From Sanderia malayensis (Eukaryota; Cnidaria; Scyphozoa; Semaeostomeae; Pelagiidae), in the NCBI GenBank assembly GCA_013076295.1, contig RQOL01000532.1, positions 124,001-188,000 on the forward strand: a DNA stretch of 64,000 nt, written 5' to 3'. Positions 1 through 12,760 of this stretch are shown here, piece after piece. Under the pieces are notes generated by a model, which was not told where the DNA came from, did not search any database, and was given only the letters and a program-made list of their open reading frames with translations. The translations under genes were made by a program, and so were the position numbers. The stretch's first letter is position 1. The number at the start of each line of letters is the position of its first letter.

Positions 1-858
1 ACACTAATTGCACATGACTTCACGTTATTACAGTGCAAACTAAATAAAATACACATGCAATTACTTGTTTTCGGTAATTATAACATTCTTTCACGCTAAT
101 TGCACATTAGCCTGCGTTATTACAGGTGAAACTAATTGAAATACACATGCATTTGCTTGTTTTCAGTGATATTAACATTCGTTCACACTATTTGCACATG
201 AATTAACGTTATTACAGCTGAAACTAAGTAAAGTACAAATGCAATTTTTTGTTTTGAGTCATATTAACATTCGTTCACGCTAATTGCACATGAATCCACG
301 TTATTGCAGTTGAAACTAAGTGAAATACACATGCATGTGCTTGTTTTCAGTGATATTAACATTGGTTGACACTAATTGCCCATGAATTCACGTTATTACA
401 GCTGAATCTAAGTGAAATACACAAGCATATGCTTGTTTTCAGTGATATTAACATTCGTCTACACTAATTGCACATAAATCCACGTTATTACAGTTGAAAC
501 TAAGTGAAATACACATGGATTTGCTTGTTTTCAGTGAGATTACCTTCGTTCACACTATTTCCATATGAATCCACGTTATTGTAGTTCAAATTAAGTCAAA
601 TACACATGCATTGGCTTGTTTTCAGTGATATTAACATTCATTGACAATAATTGCACATGACATCACGTTAGTACAGTGCAAACTAAATAAAATACACATG
701 CAATTACTTGTTCCCAGTGATATTAACATTCGTTCACACTAATTGCATATGAATTCACGTTTTTGCAGACGAAACTAATTGAAACACACATGCATTTGCT
801 TATTTTCAGTGATATTAACATTCGTTTGCACTATTTGCACATGAATTAACGTTATTAC

Positions 859-896
859 ATGTAAATGCATGTTATTAAATGCACGTCACGTTATTA
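859..896 (+). repeat. 38-bp insertion inside a monomer
   Basis: The monomer starting near 834 reads 'gaattaacgttattac', then about 38 extra bases (atgtaaatgcatgttattaa then atgcacgtcacgttattac), then continues with 'agttgaaactaag'. The motif 'acgttattac' occurs on both sides, so the insert is probably a partial internal duplication. The offset between similar monomers at 241 and 2487 is 2246 bp, which is 24 x 92 plus 38, so the extra length is real within this sequence. Exact edges are ambiguous by several bases because of the flanking repeat. Confidence 0.8.
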
Positions 897-919
897 CAGT
901 TGAAACTAAGTGAAATACA

Positions 920-1636
920 CATGCATTTGCCTGTTTTCAGTGATATTAACATTCGTTCACACTAATTGCACATGAATTCACGTTATTACAGCCGAAACTA
1001 AATAAAATACATATGCAATTACTTGTTTTCAGTGATTATAACACTCTTTCACACTAATTGCACATTAATCTACGCTTTTACAGTTGAAACTAATTGAAAT
1101 ACACATGGATTAGCTTGCTTTCAGTGATATTAACATTCGTTCACATTAATTGCACACGAATTGACGTTATTACCATTGAAACTAAGTGAAATGCACATGA
1201 ATCTGCTTGTTTTCAGTGATATCAACATTCGTTCCTACTAACTGCACTTGAATTCACGTTATTGCAGTTGGAACTAAGTCAGATACACATGCATTTGTCT
1301 GTTTTCAGTGATATTAACATTCGTTCACACTAATTGCACATGAATTCACGTTATTACAGCCGAAACTAAATAAAATACATATGCAATTACTTGTTTTCAG
1401 TGATTATAACACTCTTTCACACTAATTGCACATTAATCTACGCTTTTACAGTTGAAACTAATTGAAATACACATGGATTAGCTTGCTTTCAGTGATATTA
1501 ACATTCGTTCACATTAATTGCACACGAATTGACGTTATTACCATTGAAACTAAGTGAAATGCACATGAATCTGCTTGTTTTCAGTGATATCAACATTCGT
1601 TCCTACTAACTGCACTTGAATTCACGTTATTGCAGT
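920..1636 (+). repeat. Tandem 4-monomer HOR (368 bp, about 2 copies)
   Basis: The block around 957-1268 recurs almost unchanged at 1325-1636, an offset of 368 bp or exactly four monomers. Shared diagnostic variants are 'gccgaaactaaataaaatac' with 'atatgcaattac', 'cactctttcac', 'attaccattgaaac' and 'cgttcctactaactgcactt'. The copies part after 'gttggaactaagt', which is followed by 'cagatac' in the first and 'aaaatac' in the second. Confidence 0.85.
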
Positions 1637-2502
1637 TGGAACTAAGTAAAATACACATGCATTTTTTTCTTTTCAGTGATATCAATTTTCGTTCACACTA
1701 CTGGCAGATGAAATCCCAATATTATGGCTGAAACTAAGTAAAATACACATGGAAGTTCTTGTTTTGAGTGATATTAACATTCGTTCACACTAATTGCACA
1801 CGAATCCACGCTATTACCGTTGAAACTAATTGAAATAAACATGCATTTGCTTGTTTTCAGTGATATTAACATTCGTTCACACTATTTGCACATGAATTTA
1901 CGTTATTACAGCTGAAACTAAGTAAAGTACACATGCAATTTTTTGTTTTCAGTGATTATAACATTCTTTCACACTAATTGCACATTAATCTACGCTTTTA
2001 CAGTTGAAACTAATTGAAATACACATGGATTAGCTTGCTTTCAGTGATATTAACATTCGTTCACACTATTTGCACATGAATTCACGTTATTACAGTTGAA
2101 ACTAAGAAAAATACACGCGCATTTGTTTGTTTTCAGTGATATTAACATTTGTTCACACTAACTGCACTTGAATTCACGTTATTGCAGTTGGAACTAAGTA
2201 AAATACACATGCATTTTTTTCTTTTCAGTGATATCAATTTTCGTTCACACTACTGGCAGATGAAATCCCAATATTATGGCTGAAACTAAGTAAAATACAC
2301 ATGGAAGTTCTTGTTTTGAGTGATATTAACATTCGTTCACACTAATTGCACACGAATCCACGCTATTACCGTTGAAACTAATTGAAATAAACATGCATTT
2401 GCTTGTTTTCAGTGATATTAACATTCGTTCACACTATTTGCACATGAATTTACGTTATTACAGCTGAAACTAAGTAAAGTACACATGCAATTTTTTGTTT
2501 TG
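1605..2502 (+). repeat. Duplication at 552-bp offset (6 monomers)
   Basis: About 345 bp from 1605-1950 recur at 2157-2502, offset 552 bp. Shared rare variants include 'gcatttttttcttttcagtg', 'cactactggcagatgaaatc', 'ccaatattatggctg' and 'aacatggaagttcttg'-type text. The 207 bp between the two copies are other monomers, including a copy of the 'gcttttacag' subtype. Similarity ends at 1948/2500, where one copy reads 'ttcagtgattat' and the other 'tgactgatatt'. Confidence 0.8.
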
Positions 2503-3989
2503 ACTGATATTAACATTCGTTCACGCTAATTGCACATGAATCCACGTTATTGCAGTTGAAACTAAGTGAAATACATATGCATGTGCTTGTTTTCAGTGAT
2601 TTTAACATTGGTTGACACTAATTGCCCATGAATTCACGTTATTACAGCTGAATCTAAGTGAAATACACAAGCATATGCTTATTTTCAGTGATATTAACAT
2701 TCGTCTACACTAATTGCACATAACTCCACGTTATTACAGTTGAAACTAAGTGAAATACACATGGATTTGCTTGTTTTCAGTGAGATTACTTTCGTTCACA
2801 CTATTTCCACATGAACCCACGTAATTGTAGTTGAAACTAAGTCAAATACACTTGCATTGGCTTGTTTTCAGTGATATTAACATTCGTTGACACTAATTGC
2901 ACATGACATCACGTTAGTACAGTGCAAACTAAATAAAATACACATGCATTGGCTTGTTTTCAGTGATATTAACATTCGTTGACACTAATTGCACATTACT
3001 TCACGTTAGTACAGTGCAAACTAAATAAAATACACATGCAATTACTTGTTCTCAGTGATATTAACATTCGTTCACACTAATTGCACATGAATTCACGTTA
3101 TTACAGCTGAAACTAAATAAAATACACATGCAATTACTTGTTTTCAGTAATTATAACATTCTTTCACACTAATTGCACATTAATCTACGCTTTTACAGTT
3201 GAAACTAATTGAAATACACATAGATTAGCTTGCTTTCAGTGATATTAACATTCGTTCACACTATTTGCACATGAATTCACGTTATTACAGTTGAAACTAA
3301 GTGAAATGCACATGAATCTGCTTGTTTTCAGTGATATCAACATTCGTTCCTACTAATTGCACATGACTTGACGTTATTACAGTGCAAACTAATTAAAGTA
3401 CACATGCATTTGCTTGTTTTCAGTGATATTAACATTCGTTCACACTAATTGCACATGACTTCACGTTAGTACAGTGCAAACTAAATAAAAAACACATGCA
3501 ATTATTTGTTCTCAGTGATATTATCATTCGTTCACACTAATTGCATATGAATTCACGTTTTTGCAGCCGAACCAAATTGAAATACACATGCATTTGCTTG
3601 TTTTCAGTGATATTAACATTTGTTCACACTATTTCCACATGATTTCACGTTATTACAATGCAAACTAATTAAAATAGAAATGGAATTATTTGTTTTGAGT
3701 TATATTAACATTCGTTCACACTAAATGCACATAAATCCACGTTATTACAGTTGAAACTCAGTAAAATACACATGGATTTGCTTGCTTTCAGTGAGATTAC
3801 CTTCGTTCACACTATTTCCACATGAATCCACGTTATTGTAGTTGAAACTAAGTCAAATACACATGCATTGGCTTGTTTTCAATGATATTAACATTCGTTG
3901 ACACTAATTGCACATGACTTCACCTTATTACAGTGCAAACTAAATAAAATACACATGCAATTACTTGTTTTCGGTAATTATAACATTCT

Positions 3990-5682
3990 TTCACGCTAAT
4001 TGCACATTAGCCTGCGTTATTACAGGTGAAACTAATTGAAATACACATGGATTAGCTTGCTTTCAGTGATATTAACATTCGTTCACATTAATTGCACACG
4101 AATTGACATTATTACCGTTGAAACTAAGTGAAATGCACATGAATCTGCTTGTTTCAGTGATATCAACATTCGTTCCTACTAATTGCACATGACTTCACGT
4201 TATTACACTGCAAACTAATTAAAATACACATGCATTTGCTTGTTTTCAGTGATATTAACATTCGTTCACACTAATTGCACATGAATTCACGTTATTGTAG
4301 TTGAAACTAAGTCAAGTACACATGCCTTTGCCTGTTTTCAGTGATATTAACATTCGTTCACACTAATTGCACATGAATTCACGTTATTACAGTTGAAACT
4401 AATTGAAATACACATGGATTAGCTTGCTTTCAGTGATATTAACATTCGTTCACATTAATTGCACATGACTTCACGTTAGTACAGCTGAAACTAAGTAAAG
4501 TACACATGCAATTACTTGTTTTGAGTGATATTAACATTCGTTCACGCTAATTGCATATGAATTCACGTCTTTGCAGCCGAAACTAATTGAAATACACATG
4601 CATTTGCTTATTTTAAGTGATATTAACATTCTTTCACACTAATTGCACATTAGCTTGCGTTATTACAGTTGAAACTAATTGAAATACACATTGATTAGCT
4701 TGCTTTCAGTGATATTAACATTCGTTCACATTAATTGCACACGAATTGACGTTATTACCGTTGAAACTAATTGAAATGCACATGACTCTGCTTGTGTTCA
4801 GTGATATCAACATTCGTTCCGAATAATTGCACATGACTTCACGTTAGTACAGTGCAAACTAATTAAAATACACATGCATTTGCTTGTTTTCAGTGATATA
4901 AACATTCGTTCACACTAATTGCACATGAATTCACGTTATTGTAGTTGAAACTAAGTCAAGTACACATGCCTTTGCCTGTTTTCAGTGATATTAACATTCG
5001 TTCACACTAATTGCACATGAATTCACGTTATTACAGTTGAAACTAATTGAAATACACATGGATTAGCTTGCTTTCAGTGATATTAACATTCGTTCACATT
5101 AATTGCACATGACTTCACGTTAGTACAGCTGAAACTAAGTAAAGTACACATGCAATTACTTGTTTTGAGTGATATTAACATTCGTTCACGCTAATTGCAT
5201 ATGAATTCACGTCTTTGCAGCCGAAACTAATTGAAATACACATGCATTTGCTTATTTTAAGTGATATTAACATTCTTTCACACTAATTGCACATTAGCTT
5301 GCGTTATTACAGTTGAAACTAATTGAAATACACATTGATTAGCTTGCTTTCAGTGATATTAACATTCGTTCACATTAATTGCACACGAATTGACGTTATT
5401 ACCGTTGAAACTAATTGAAATGCACATGACTCTGCTTGTGTTCAGTGATATCAACATTCGTTCCGAATAATTGCACATGACTTCACGTTAGTACAGTGCA
5501 AACTAATTAAAATACACATGCATTTGCTTGTTTTCAGTGATATAAACATTCGTTCACACTAATTGCACATGAATTCACGTTATTGTAGTTGAAACTAAGT
5601 CAAGTACACATGCCTTTGCCTGTTTTCAGTGATATTAACATTCGTTCACACTAATTGCACATGAATTCACGTTATTACAGCT
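3990..5682 (+). repeat. Tandem 7-monomer HOR (644 bp, about 2.6 copies)
   Basis: The marker 'gttattgtagttgaaactaa' followed by 'gtcaagtacacatgccttt' starts at 4291, 4935 and 5579, spacing 644 bp each time (7 x 92). The second and third passes (about 4290-4935 and 4935-5579) are nearly identical, sharing 'catgactctgcttgtgttc' and 'cgttccgaataattgc'. The first pass (about 3990-4290) is more diverged. The series ends near 5680, where 'acagctgaaactaaataaaa' replaces 'acagttgaaactaattg'. Confidence 0.85.
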
Positions 5683-6149
5683 GAAACTAAATAAAATACA
5701 CATGCAATTACTTGTTCCCAGTGATATTAACATTCGCCCACACTAATTGCATATGAATTCACGTTTTTGCAGCCGAAACTAAATGAAATACACATGCATT
5801 TGCTTGTTTTCAGTGATATTAACATTTGTTCACACTATTTTCACATGAATTCACGTTATTACAGCTGAAACTAATTAAAATACACTTGCAATTATTTGTT
5901 TTGAGTGATATTAACATTCTTTCACACTAATTGCACATTAATCTACGCTTTTACAGTTGAAACTAATTGAATTACACATGGATTAGCTTGCTTTCAGTGA
6001 TATTAACATTCGTTCACACTATTTCCACATGAATTCTCGTTATTACAGTTGAAACTAAGGAAAATACACACGCATTTGTTTGTTTTCAGTGATATTAACA
6101 ATCGTTCAAACTAACTGCACTTGAATTCACGTTATTGCAGTTGGAACTA

Positions 6150-7660
6150 AGTCAAGTACACATGCCTTTGCCTGTTTTCAGTGATATTAACATTCGTTCA
6201 CACTAATTGCACATGAATTCACGTTATTACAGCTGAACCTAAATAAAATACACATGCAATTACTTGTTTTCAGTGATTATAACATTTTTTCACACTAATT
6301 GCACATTAGCCTGCGTTATTACAGTTTAAACTAATTGAAATACACATGGATTAGCTTGCTTTCAGTGATATTAACATTCGTTCACATTAATTGCACATGA
6401 CTTCACGTTAGTACAGTGCAAACTAAGTAAAATCCACATGGAAGTTTTAGTTTTTAGTGATATTAACATTCGTTCACAATTATTGCACACGAATCCACGC
6501 TATTACAGTTGAAACTAATTGAAATACACATGTATTTGCTTGTTTTCAGTGATATTAACATTCGTTCACACTATTTGCACATGAATTAACGTTATTACAG
6601 CTGAAACTAAGTAAAGTACACATGCAATTACTTGTTTTGAGTGATATTAACATTCGTTCACGCTAATTGCATATGAATTGACGTTTTTGCAGCCGAAACT
6701 AATTGAAATACACATGCATTTGCTTATTTTCAGTGATATTAACATTCGTTTACACTATTTGCACATGAATTAACGTTATTACAGTTGAAACTAAGTGAAA
6801 TACACATGGATTTGCTTGTTTTCAGTGAGATTACCTTCGTTCACACTATTTCCACATGAATCCACGTTATTGTAGTTGAATATAAGTCAAATACACATGC
6901 ATTGGCTTCTTTTCAGTGATGTTAACATTCGTTGACACTAATTGCACATGACTTCACGTTAGTACAGTGCAAACTAAATAAAATACACATGCAATTACTT
7001 GTTCTCAGTGATATTAACATTCGTTCACACTAGTTGCATATGAATTCACGTTTTGGCAGCCGAAACTAATTGAAGTACACATGCATTTGCTTGTTTTCAG
7101 TGATATTAACATTTGTTCACACTATTTCCACAGGAAATTACGTTATTACAATGCAAACTAATTAAAATACACTTGCAATTACTTGTTTTGAGTGATATTA
7201 ACATTCTTTCACACTAATTGCACATTAATCTACGCTTTCACAGTTGAAACTAATTGAATTACACATTGATTAGCTTGCTTTCAGTGATATTAACATTCGT
7301 TCACACTATTTCCACATGAATTCACGTTATTACAGTTGAAACTAAGAAAAATACAGGCGCATTTGTTTGTTTTCAGTGATATTAACATTCGTTCACACTA
7401 ACTGCACTTGAATTCACGTTATTACAGTTGGAACTAAGTAAAATACACATGCATTTTTTTCTTTTCAGTGATATCAATTTTCGTTCACACTACTGGCACA
7501 TGAAGTCCCAATATTATGGCTGAAACTAAGTAAAGTACACATGCAATTACTTGTTTTCGGTGATATTAACATTCGTTCACACTATTTCCACATGAATCCA
7601 CGTTATTGTAGTTGAAATTAAGTCAAATACACATGCATTGGCTTGTTTTCAGTGATATTA
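6150..7660 (+). repeat. First copy of a 24-monomer-offset duplication
   Basis: This block pairs with about 8350-9630. 'gcaatta' at 6624 corresponds to 8831, an offset of 2207 bp, close to 24 x 92 = 2208. Shared rare variants are 'acatggaagtt', 'tcacaattattgcacacg', 'catgtatttgcttg', 'ttgaatataagtcaaat', 'ctactggcacatgaag' and 'ttgaaattaagtcaaat'. This copy keeps the full monomer series; the partner has lost one monomer and carries a small deletion with filler. Confidence 0.75.
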
Positions 7661-8349
7661 ACATTCGTTGACACTAATTGCATATGAATTCAGGTTTTTG
7701 CAGCCGAAACTAATTGAAATACAGATGCATTTGCTTGTTTTCAGTGATATTAACATTTGTTCACACTATTTCCACATGAATTCACGTTATTACAATGCAA
7801 ACTAATTAAAATACACATGGAATTATTTGTTTTGAGTTATATTAACATTCGTTCACACTAATTGCACATAAATCCACGTTATTACAGTTGAAACTAAGTG
7901 AAATACACATGCATTTGCCTGTTTTCAGTGATTATAACATTCTTTCACACTAATTGCACATTAATCTACGCTTTTACAGTTGAAACTAATTGAAATACAC
8001 ATGGATTAGCTTGCTTTCAGTGATATTAACAGTCGCTCACACTATTTGCACATGAATTAGCGTTATTACAGCTGAAACTAAGTAAAGTACACATGCAATT
8101 ACTTGTTTTGAGTGATATTAACATTCGTTCACGCTAATTGCATATGAATTCACGTTTTTGCAGCCGAAACTAATTGAAATACACATGCATTTGCTAATTT
8201 TAAGTGATTATAACATTCTTTCACACTAATTGCACATTAGCTTGCGTTATTACAGTTGAAACTAATTGAAATACACATTGATTAGCTTGCTTTCAGTGAT
8301 ATTAACATTCGTTCACACTAATTGCACATGAATTCACGTTATTGTAGTT

Positions 8350-9630
8350 GAAACTAAGACAAGTACACATGCCTTTGCCTGTTGTCAGTGATATTAATAT
8401 TCGTTCACACTAATTGCACATGAATTCACGTTATTACAGCTGAATTTAAATAAAACACACATGCAATTACTTGTTTTCAGTGATTAAAACATTCTTTCAC
8501 ACTAATTGCACATTAGCGTGCGTTATTACAGTTGAAACTAATTGAAATACACATGGATTAGCTTGCTTTCAGTGATATTAACATTCGTTCACATTAATTG
8601 CACATGACTTCACGTTAGTACAGTGCAAACTAAGCAAAATACACATGGAAGTTCTTGTTTTGAGTGATATTAACATTAGTTCACAATTATTGCACACGAA
8701 TCCACGCTATTACAGTTGAAACTAATTGAAATACACATGTATTTGCTTGTTTTCAGTGATATTAACATTCGTTCACACTATTTGCACATGAATTAACGTT
8801 ATTACAGCTGAAACTAAGTAAAGTACACATGCAATTACCGAAACCGAAACTAAACTAATTGAAATACACATGCATTTGCTTATTTTCAGTGATATTAACA
8901 TTCGTTTACACTATTTGCACATGAATTAAGGTTTTTACAGTTGAAACTAAGTGAAATACACATGGATTTGCTTGTTTTCAGTGAGATTACCTTCGTTCAC
9001 ACTATTTTCACATGAATCCACGTTATTGTAGTTGAATATAAGTCAAATACACATGCAATTACTTGTTCTCAGTGATATTAACATTCGTTCACACTATTTG
9101 CATATGAATTCACGTTTTTCCAGCCGAAACTAATTGAAATACACATGCATTTGCTTGTTTTCAGTGATATTAACATTTGTTCACACTATTTCCACATGAA
9201 TTCACATTATTACAATGCAAACTAATTAAAATGCACTTGCAATTACTTGTTTTGAGTGATATTAACATTCTTTCACACTAATTGCACATTAATATACGCT
9301 TTTGCAGTTGATACTAATTGAATTACACATGGATTAGCTTGCTTTCAGTGCTATTAACATTCGTTCTCACTAATTGCACATAAATCCACGTTATTACAGT
9401 TTAAACGGAGTGAAATACACATGGATTTGCTTGCTTTCAGTGATATCAATTTTCGTGCACAGTACTGGCACATGAAGACCCAATATTATGGCTGAAACTA
9501 AGTAAAGTACACATGCAATTACTTGTTTTCAGTGATATTAACATTCGTTCACACTATTTCCACATGAATCCACGTTATTGTAGTTGAAATTAAGTCAAAT
9601 ACACATGCATTGGCTCGTTTTCAGTGATAT
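8350..9630 (+). repeat. Second, shortened copy of the 24-monomer-offset duplication
   Basis: Partner of about 6150-7660. It has the same ordered variants, but lacks 51 bp at 8838-8862 and lacks one whole monomer after 'ttgaatataagtcaaat' (about 9030-9050), where it jumps straight to 'caattacttgttctcag'. Substitution differences are more frequent than between the 7.83 kb HOR copies, so this duplication is probably older. Confidence 0.72.
8831..8862 (+). other. Deletion junction with short templated filler
   Basis: The sister copy reads 'gcaattacttgttttgag' and, 75 bp after its start at 6624, 'ctaattgaaata'. Here the text from 8831 is 'gcaattaccgaaaccgaaac' followed by 'taaactaattgaaata', so the same span is only 24 bp, a net loss of 51 bp. 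The junction contains 'ccgaaa' twice and a second small duplication 'ctaaactaa'. Both can be copied from the right-hand flank, whose normal text is 'gccgaaactaattg'. Filler copied from a flank is known from microhomology-mediated end joining. Confidence 0.7.
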
Positions 9631-10879
9631 TAACATTCGTTCACACTAATTGCACATGAATTCACGTTATTACAGCTGAAACTAAATACAATACACATGC
9701 AATTACTTGTTTTCAGTGATTATAACATTCTTTCACACTAATTGCACATTAATCTACGCTTTTACAGTTGAAACTAATTGAAATACACATGGATTAGCTT
9801 GCTTTCAGTTATATTAACATTCGTTCACACTAATTGCACATAAATCCACGTTATTACAGTTGAAACTGAGTGAAATACACATGGATTTGCTTGCTTTCAG
9901 TGAGATTACCTTGGTTCAGACTATTTCCACATGAATCCACGTTATTGTAGTTGAAACTAAGACAAGTACACATGCCTTTGCCTGTTGTCAGTGATATTAA
10001 CATTCGTTCACACTAATTGCACATGAATTCACGTTATTACAGCTGAAACTAAATAAAATACACATGCAATTACTTGTTTTCAGTGATTATAACATTCTTT
10101 GACACGAATTGCACATTAGCCTGCGTTATTACAGTTGAAACTAATTGAAATACACATGGATTAGCTTGCTTTCAGTGATATTAACATTCGTTCACATTAA
10201 TTGCACACGAATTGACGTTGTTACCGTTGAAACTAAGTGAAATGCACATGAATCTACTTGTTTTCAGTGATATCAACATTCGTTCCTACTAATTGCACAT
10301 GACTTCACGTTATTACAGTGTAAACTAAATAAAATACACCTGCAATTACTTGTTTTCAGTGATTATAACATTCTTTCACACTAATTGCACATTAGCCTGC
10401 GTTATTACAGTTGAAACTAATTGAAATGCACATGGATTAGCTTGCTTTCAGTGATATTAACATTCGTTCACATTAATTGCACACAAAGTGACGTTATTAC
10501 CTTTGAAACTAAATGAAATGCACATGAATCTGCTTGTTTTCAGTGATATCAACATTCGTTCCTACTAATTGCAAATGAATTAACGTTATTACAGTTAAAA
10601 CTAAGTGAAATACACATGGATTTGCTAGTTTTCAGTGAGATTACCTTTGTTCACACTATTTCCACATGAATCCACGTTATTGTAGTTGAAATTAAGTCAA
10701 ATACACATGCATTGGCCTGTTTTCAGTGATATTAACATTCGTTGACACTAATTGCACATGACTTCACGTTAGTACAGTGTAAACTAAATAAAATACACAT
10801 GAAATTACTTGTTCTCAGTGATATTAACATTCGTTCACACTAATTGCATATGAATTCACGTTTTTGCAGCCGAAACTAA

Positions 10880-11695
10880 TTGAAATACACATGGATTTGC
10901 TTGTTTTCAGTGATATTAACATTTTTTCACACTATTTCCACATGAATTCACGTTACTACAATGCAAACTAATTAAAATACACATGGAATTATTTGTTTTG
11001 AGTTCTATTAACATTCGCTCACACTAATTGCACATAAATCCACGTTATTACAGTTGAAACTAAGTGAAATACACATGCATTTGCCTGTTTTCAGTGATAT
11101 TAACATTCGTTCACACTAATTGCACATGAATTCACGTTATTACAGCTGAAACTAAATAAAATACACATGGATTTGCTTGTTTTCAGTGATATTAACATTT
11201 GTTCACACTATTTCCACATAAATTCACGTTACTACAATGCAAACTAATTAAAATACACATGGAATTATTTGTTTTGAGTTATATTAACATTCGCTCACAC
11301 TAATTGCACATAAATCCACGTTATTACAGTTGAAACTAAGTGAAATACACATGCATTTGCCTGTTTTCAGTGATATTAACATTCGTTCACACTAAATGCA
11401 CATGAATTCACGTTATTACAGCTGAAACTAAATAAAATACACATGGATTTGCTTGTTTTCAGTGATATTAACATTTGTTCACACTATTTCCACATGAATT
11501 CACGTTACTACAATGCAAACTAATTAAAATACACATGGAATTATTTGTTTTGAGTTATATTACCAATCGCTCACACTAATTGCACATAAATCCACGTTAT
11601 TACAGTTGAAACTAAGTGAAATACACATGCATTTGCCTGTTTTCAGTGATATTAACATTCGTTCACACTAATTGCACATGAATCCACGTTATTAA
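10880..11695 (+). repeat. Tandem 3-monomer HOR (276 bp, 3 copies)
   Basis: The text 'ttgcctg' recurs at 11081, 11357 and 11633, spacing 276 bp (3 x 92). Each unit contains, in order, 'catggatttgcttgttttc', 'cacgttactacaatgcaaac', 'acatggaattatttgttttg', 'cgctcacactaattgcaca' and 'acatgcatttgcctg'. The three copies differ at only a few bases, so this is one of the youngest local amplifications in the left region. Confidence 0.85.
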
Positions 11696-11995
11696 AATTC
11701 AAACTAAGTAAAATACACATGCATATGCTTCTTTTCAGTGATATTAAAATTGGTTGACACTAATTGCCCATAAATTCACGTTACCACAGCTGAAACTAAG
11801 TGAAATACACAATCTTAAGCTTGTTTTCATTGACATTAAGATTTGTTCACACTGCTTTGCACCTGAATTCACGTTATTACAGTTGAAACTAAGAAAAATA
11901 CACACGCATTTGTTTGTTTTCAGTGACATTAACATTCGTTCAAATTAACTGCACTTGAATCCACGTTATTAAAGTTGAAACTAAGTGAAATACAC
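11675..11995 (+). repeat. Monomer block duplicated at 15,262-15,582
   Basis: About 320 bp recur 3587 bp downstream (39 monomers less one base). Shared markers are 'cgttattaaaattcaaac', 'gatattaaaattggttgac', 'cacaatcttaagcttg', 'gacattaagatttgttcac' and 'tgctttgcacctgaattc'. A third copy lies at 44,724-45,044 within the larger duplication. The small open frames on both strands here, such as 11754-11948 (+) and 11744-11935 (-), are repeat text and recur in the copies; they are not called as genes. Confidence 0.8.
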
Positions 11996-12199
11996 ATGCA
12001 TATGCTTGTTTTTAGTGATATTAACGTTGGTTGACACAAATTGCCCATGAATTCACGTTATTACAACTGAATCTAAGTGAAATACACAAGCATTTGCTTG
12101 TTTTCAGTGATATTAATCTTCGTCTACACTAATGGCATATAAATCCACGTTATTACAGTTGAAACTAAGTGAAATACACATGCATTTGTTTGTTTTCAG

Positions 12200-12760
12200 T
12201 GATATTAACATTCGTTGACACTAATTGCACATGACTTCACGTTATTACAGTGCAAACTAAATAAAATACACATGCAATTACTTGTTCTCAGTGTTATTAA
12301 CATTTGTTCACACTAATTGCATAGGAATTCACGTTTTTGCAGCCGAAACTAAGAAAAATACACATGCAATTACTTGATTTCAGTGATATTAACATTCGTT
12401 CACACTAATTCCACATGAATGCACGTTATTGTAGTTGAAACTAAGTCAATTACACATGCCTTTGCCTGTTTTCAGTGATATTAACATTCGTTGACACTAA
12501 TTGCACATGACTTCATGTTACAACAGTGCAAACTAAATAAATTACACATGCTATTACTTGTTCTCAGTGATATTAACATTCGTTCAGACTAATAGCATAT
12601 GAATTCACGTTTTTGCAGCCGAAACTAAGAAAAATACACATGCAATTACTTGATTTCAGTGATATTAACATTCGTTCACACTAATTCCACATGAATGCAC
12701 GTTATTGTAGTTGAAACTAAGTCAATTACACATGCCTTTGCCTGTTTTCAGTGATAATAA
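12200..12760 (+). repeat. Tandem 3-monomer HOR (276 bp, about 2 copies)
   Basis: 'acgtttttgcagccgaaact' starts at 12331 and 12607, offset 276 bp. Both copies continue with 'aagaaaaatacacatgcaat', 'tacttgatttcagtg', 'attccacatgaatgcacg' and 'aagtcaattacacatgcc'. A diverged third copy occurs near 14,040-14,330 ('ttcatgttattacagtgc', 'cagactaatagcatatg'). Confidence 0.8.
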
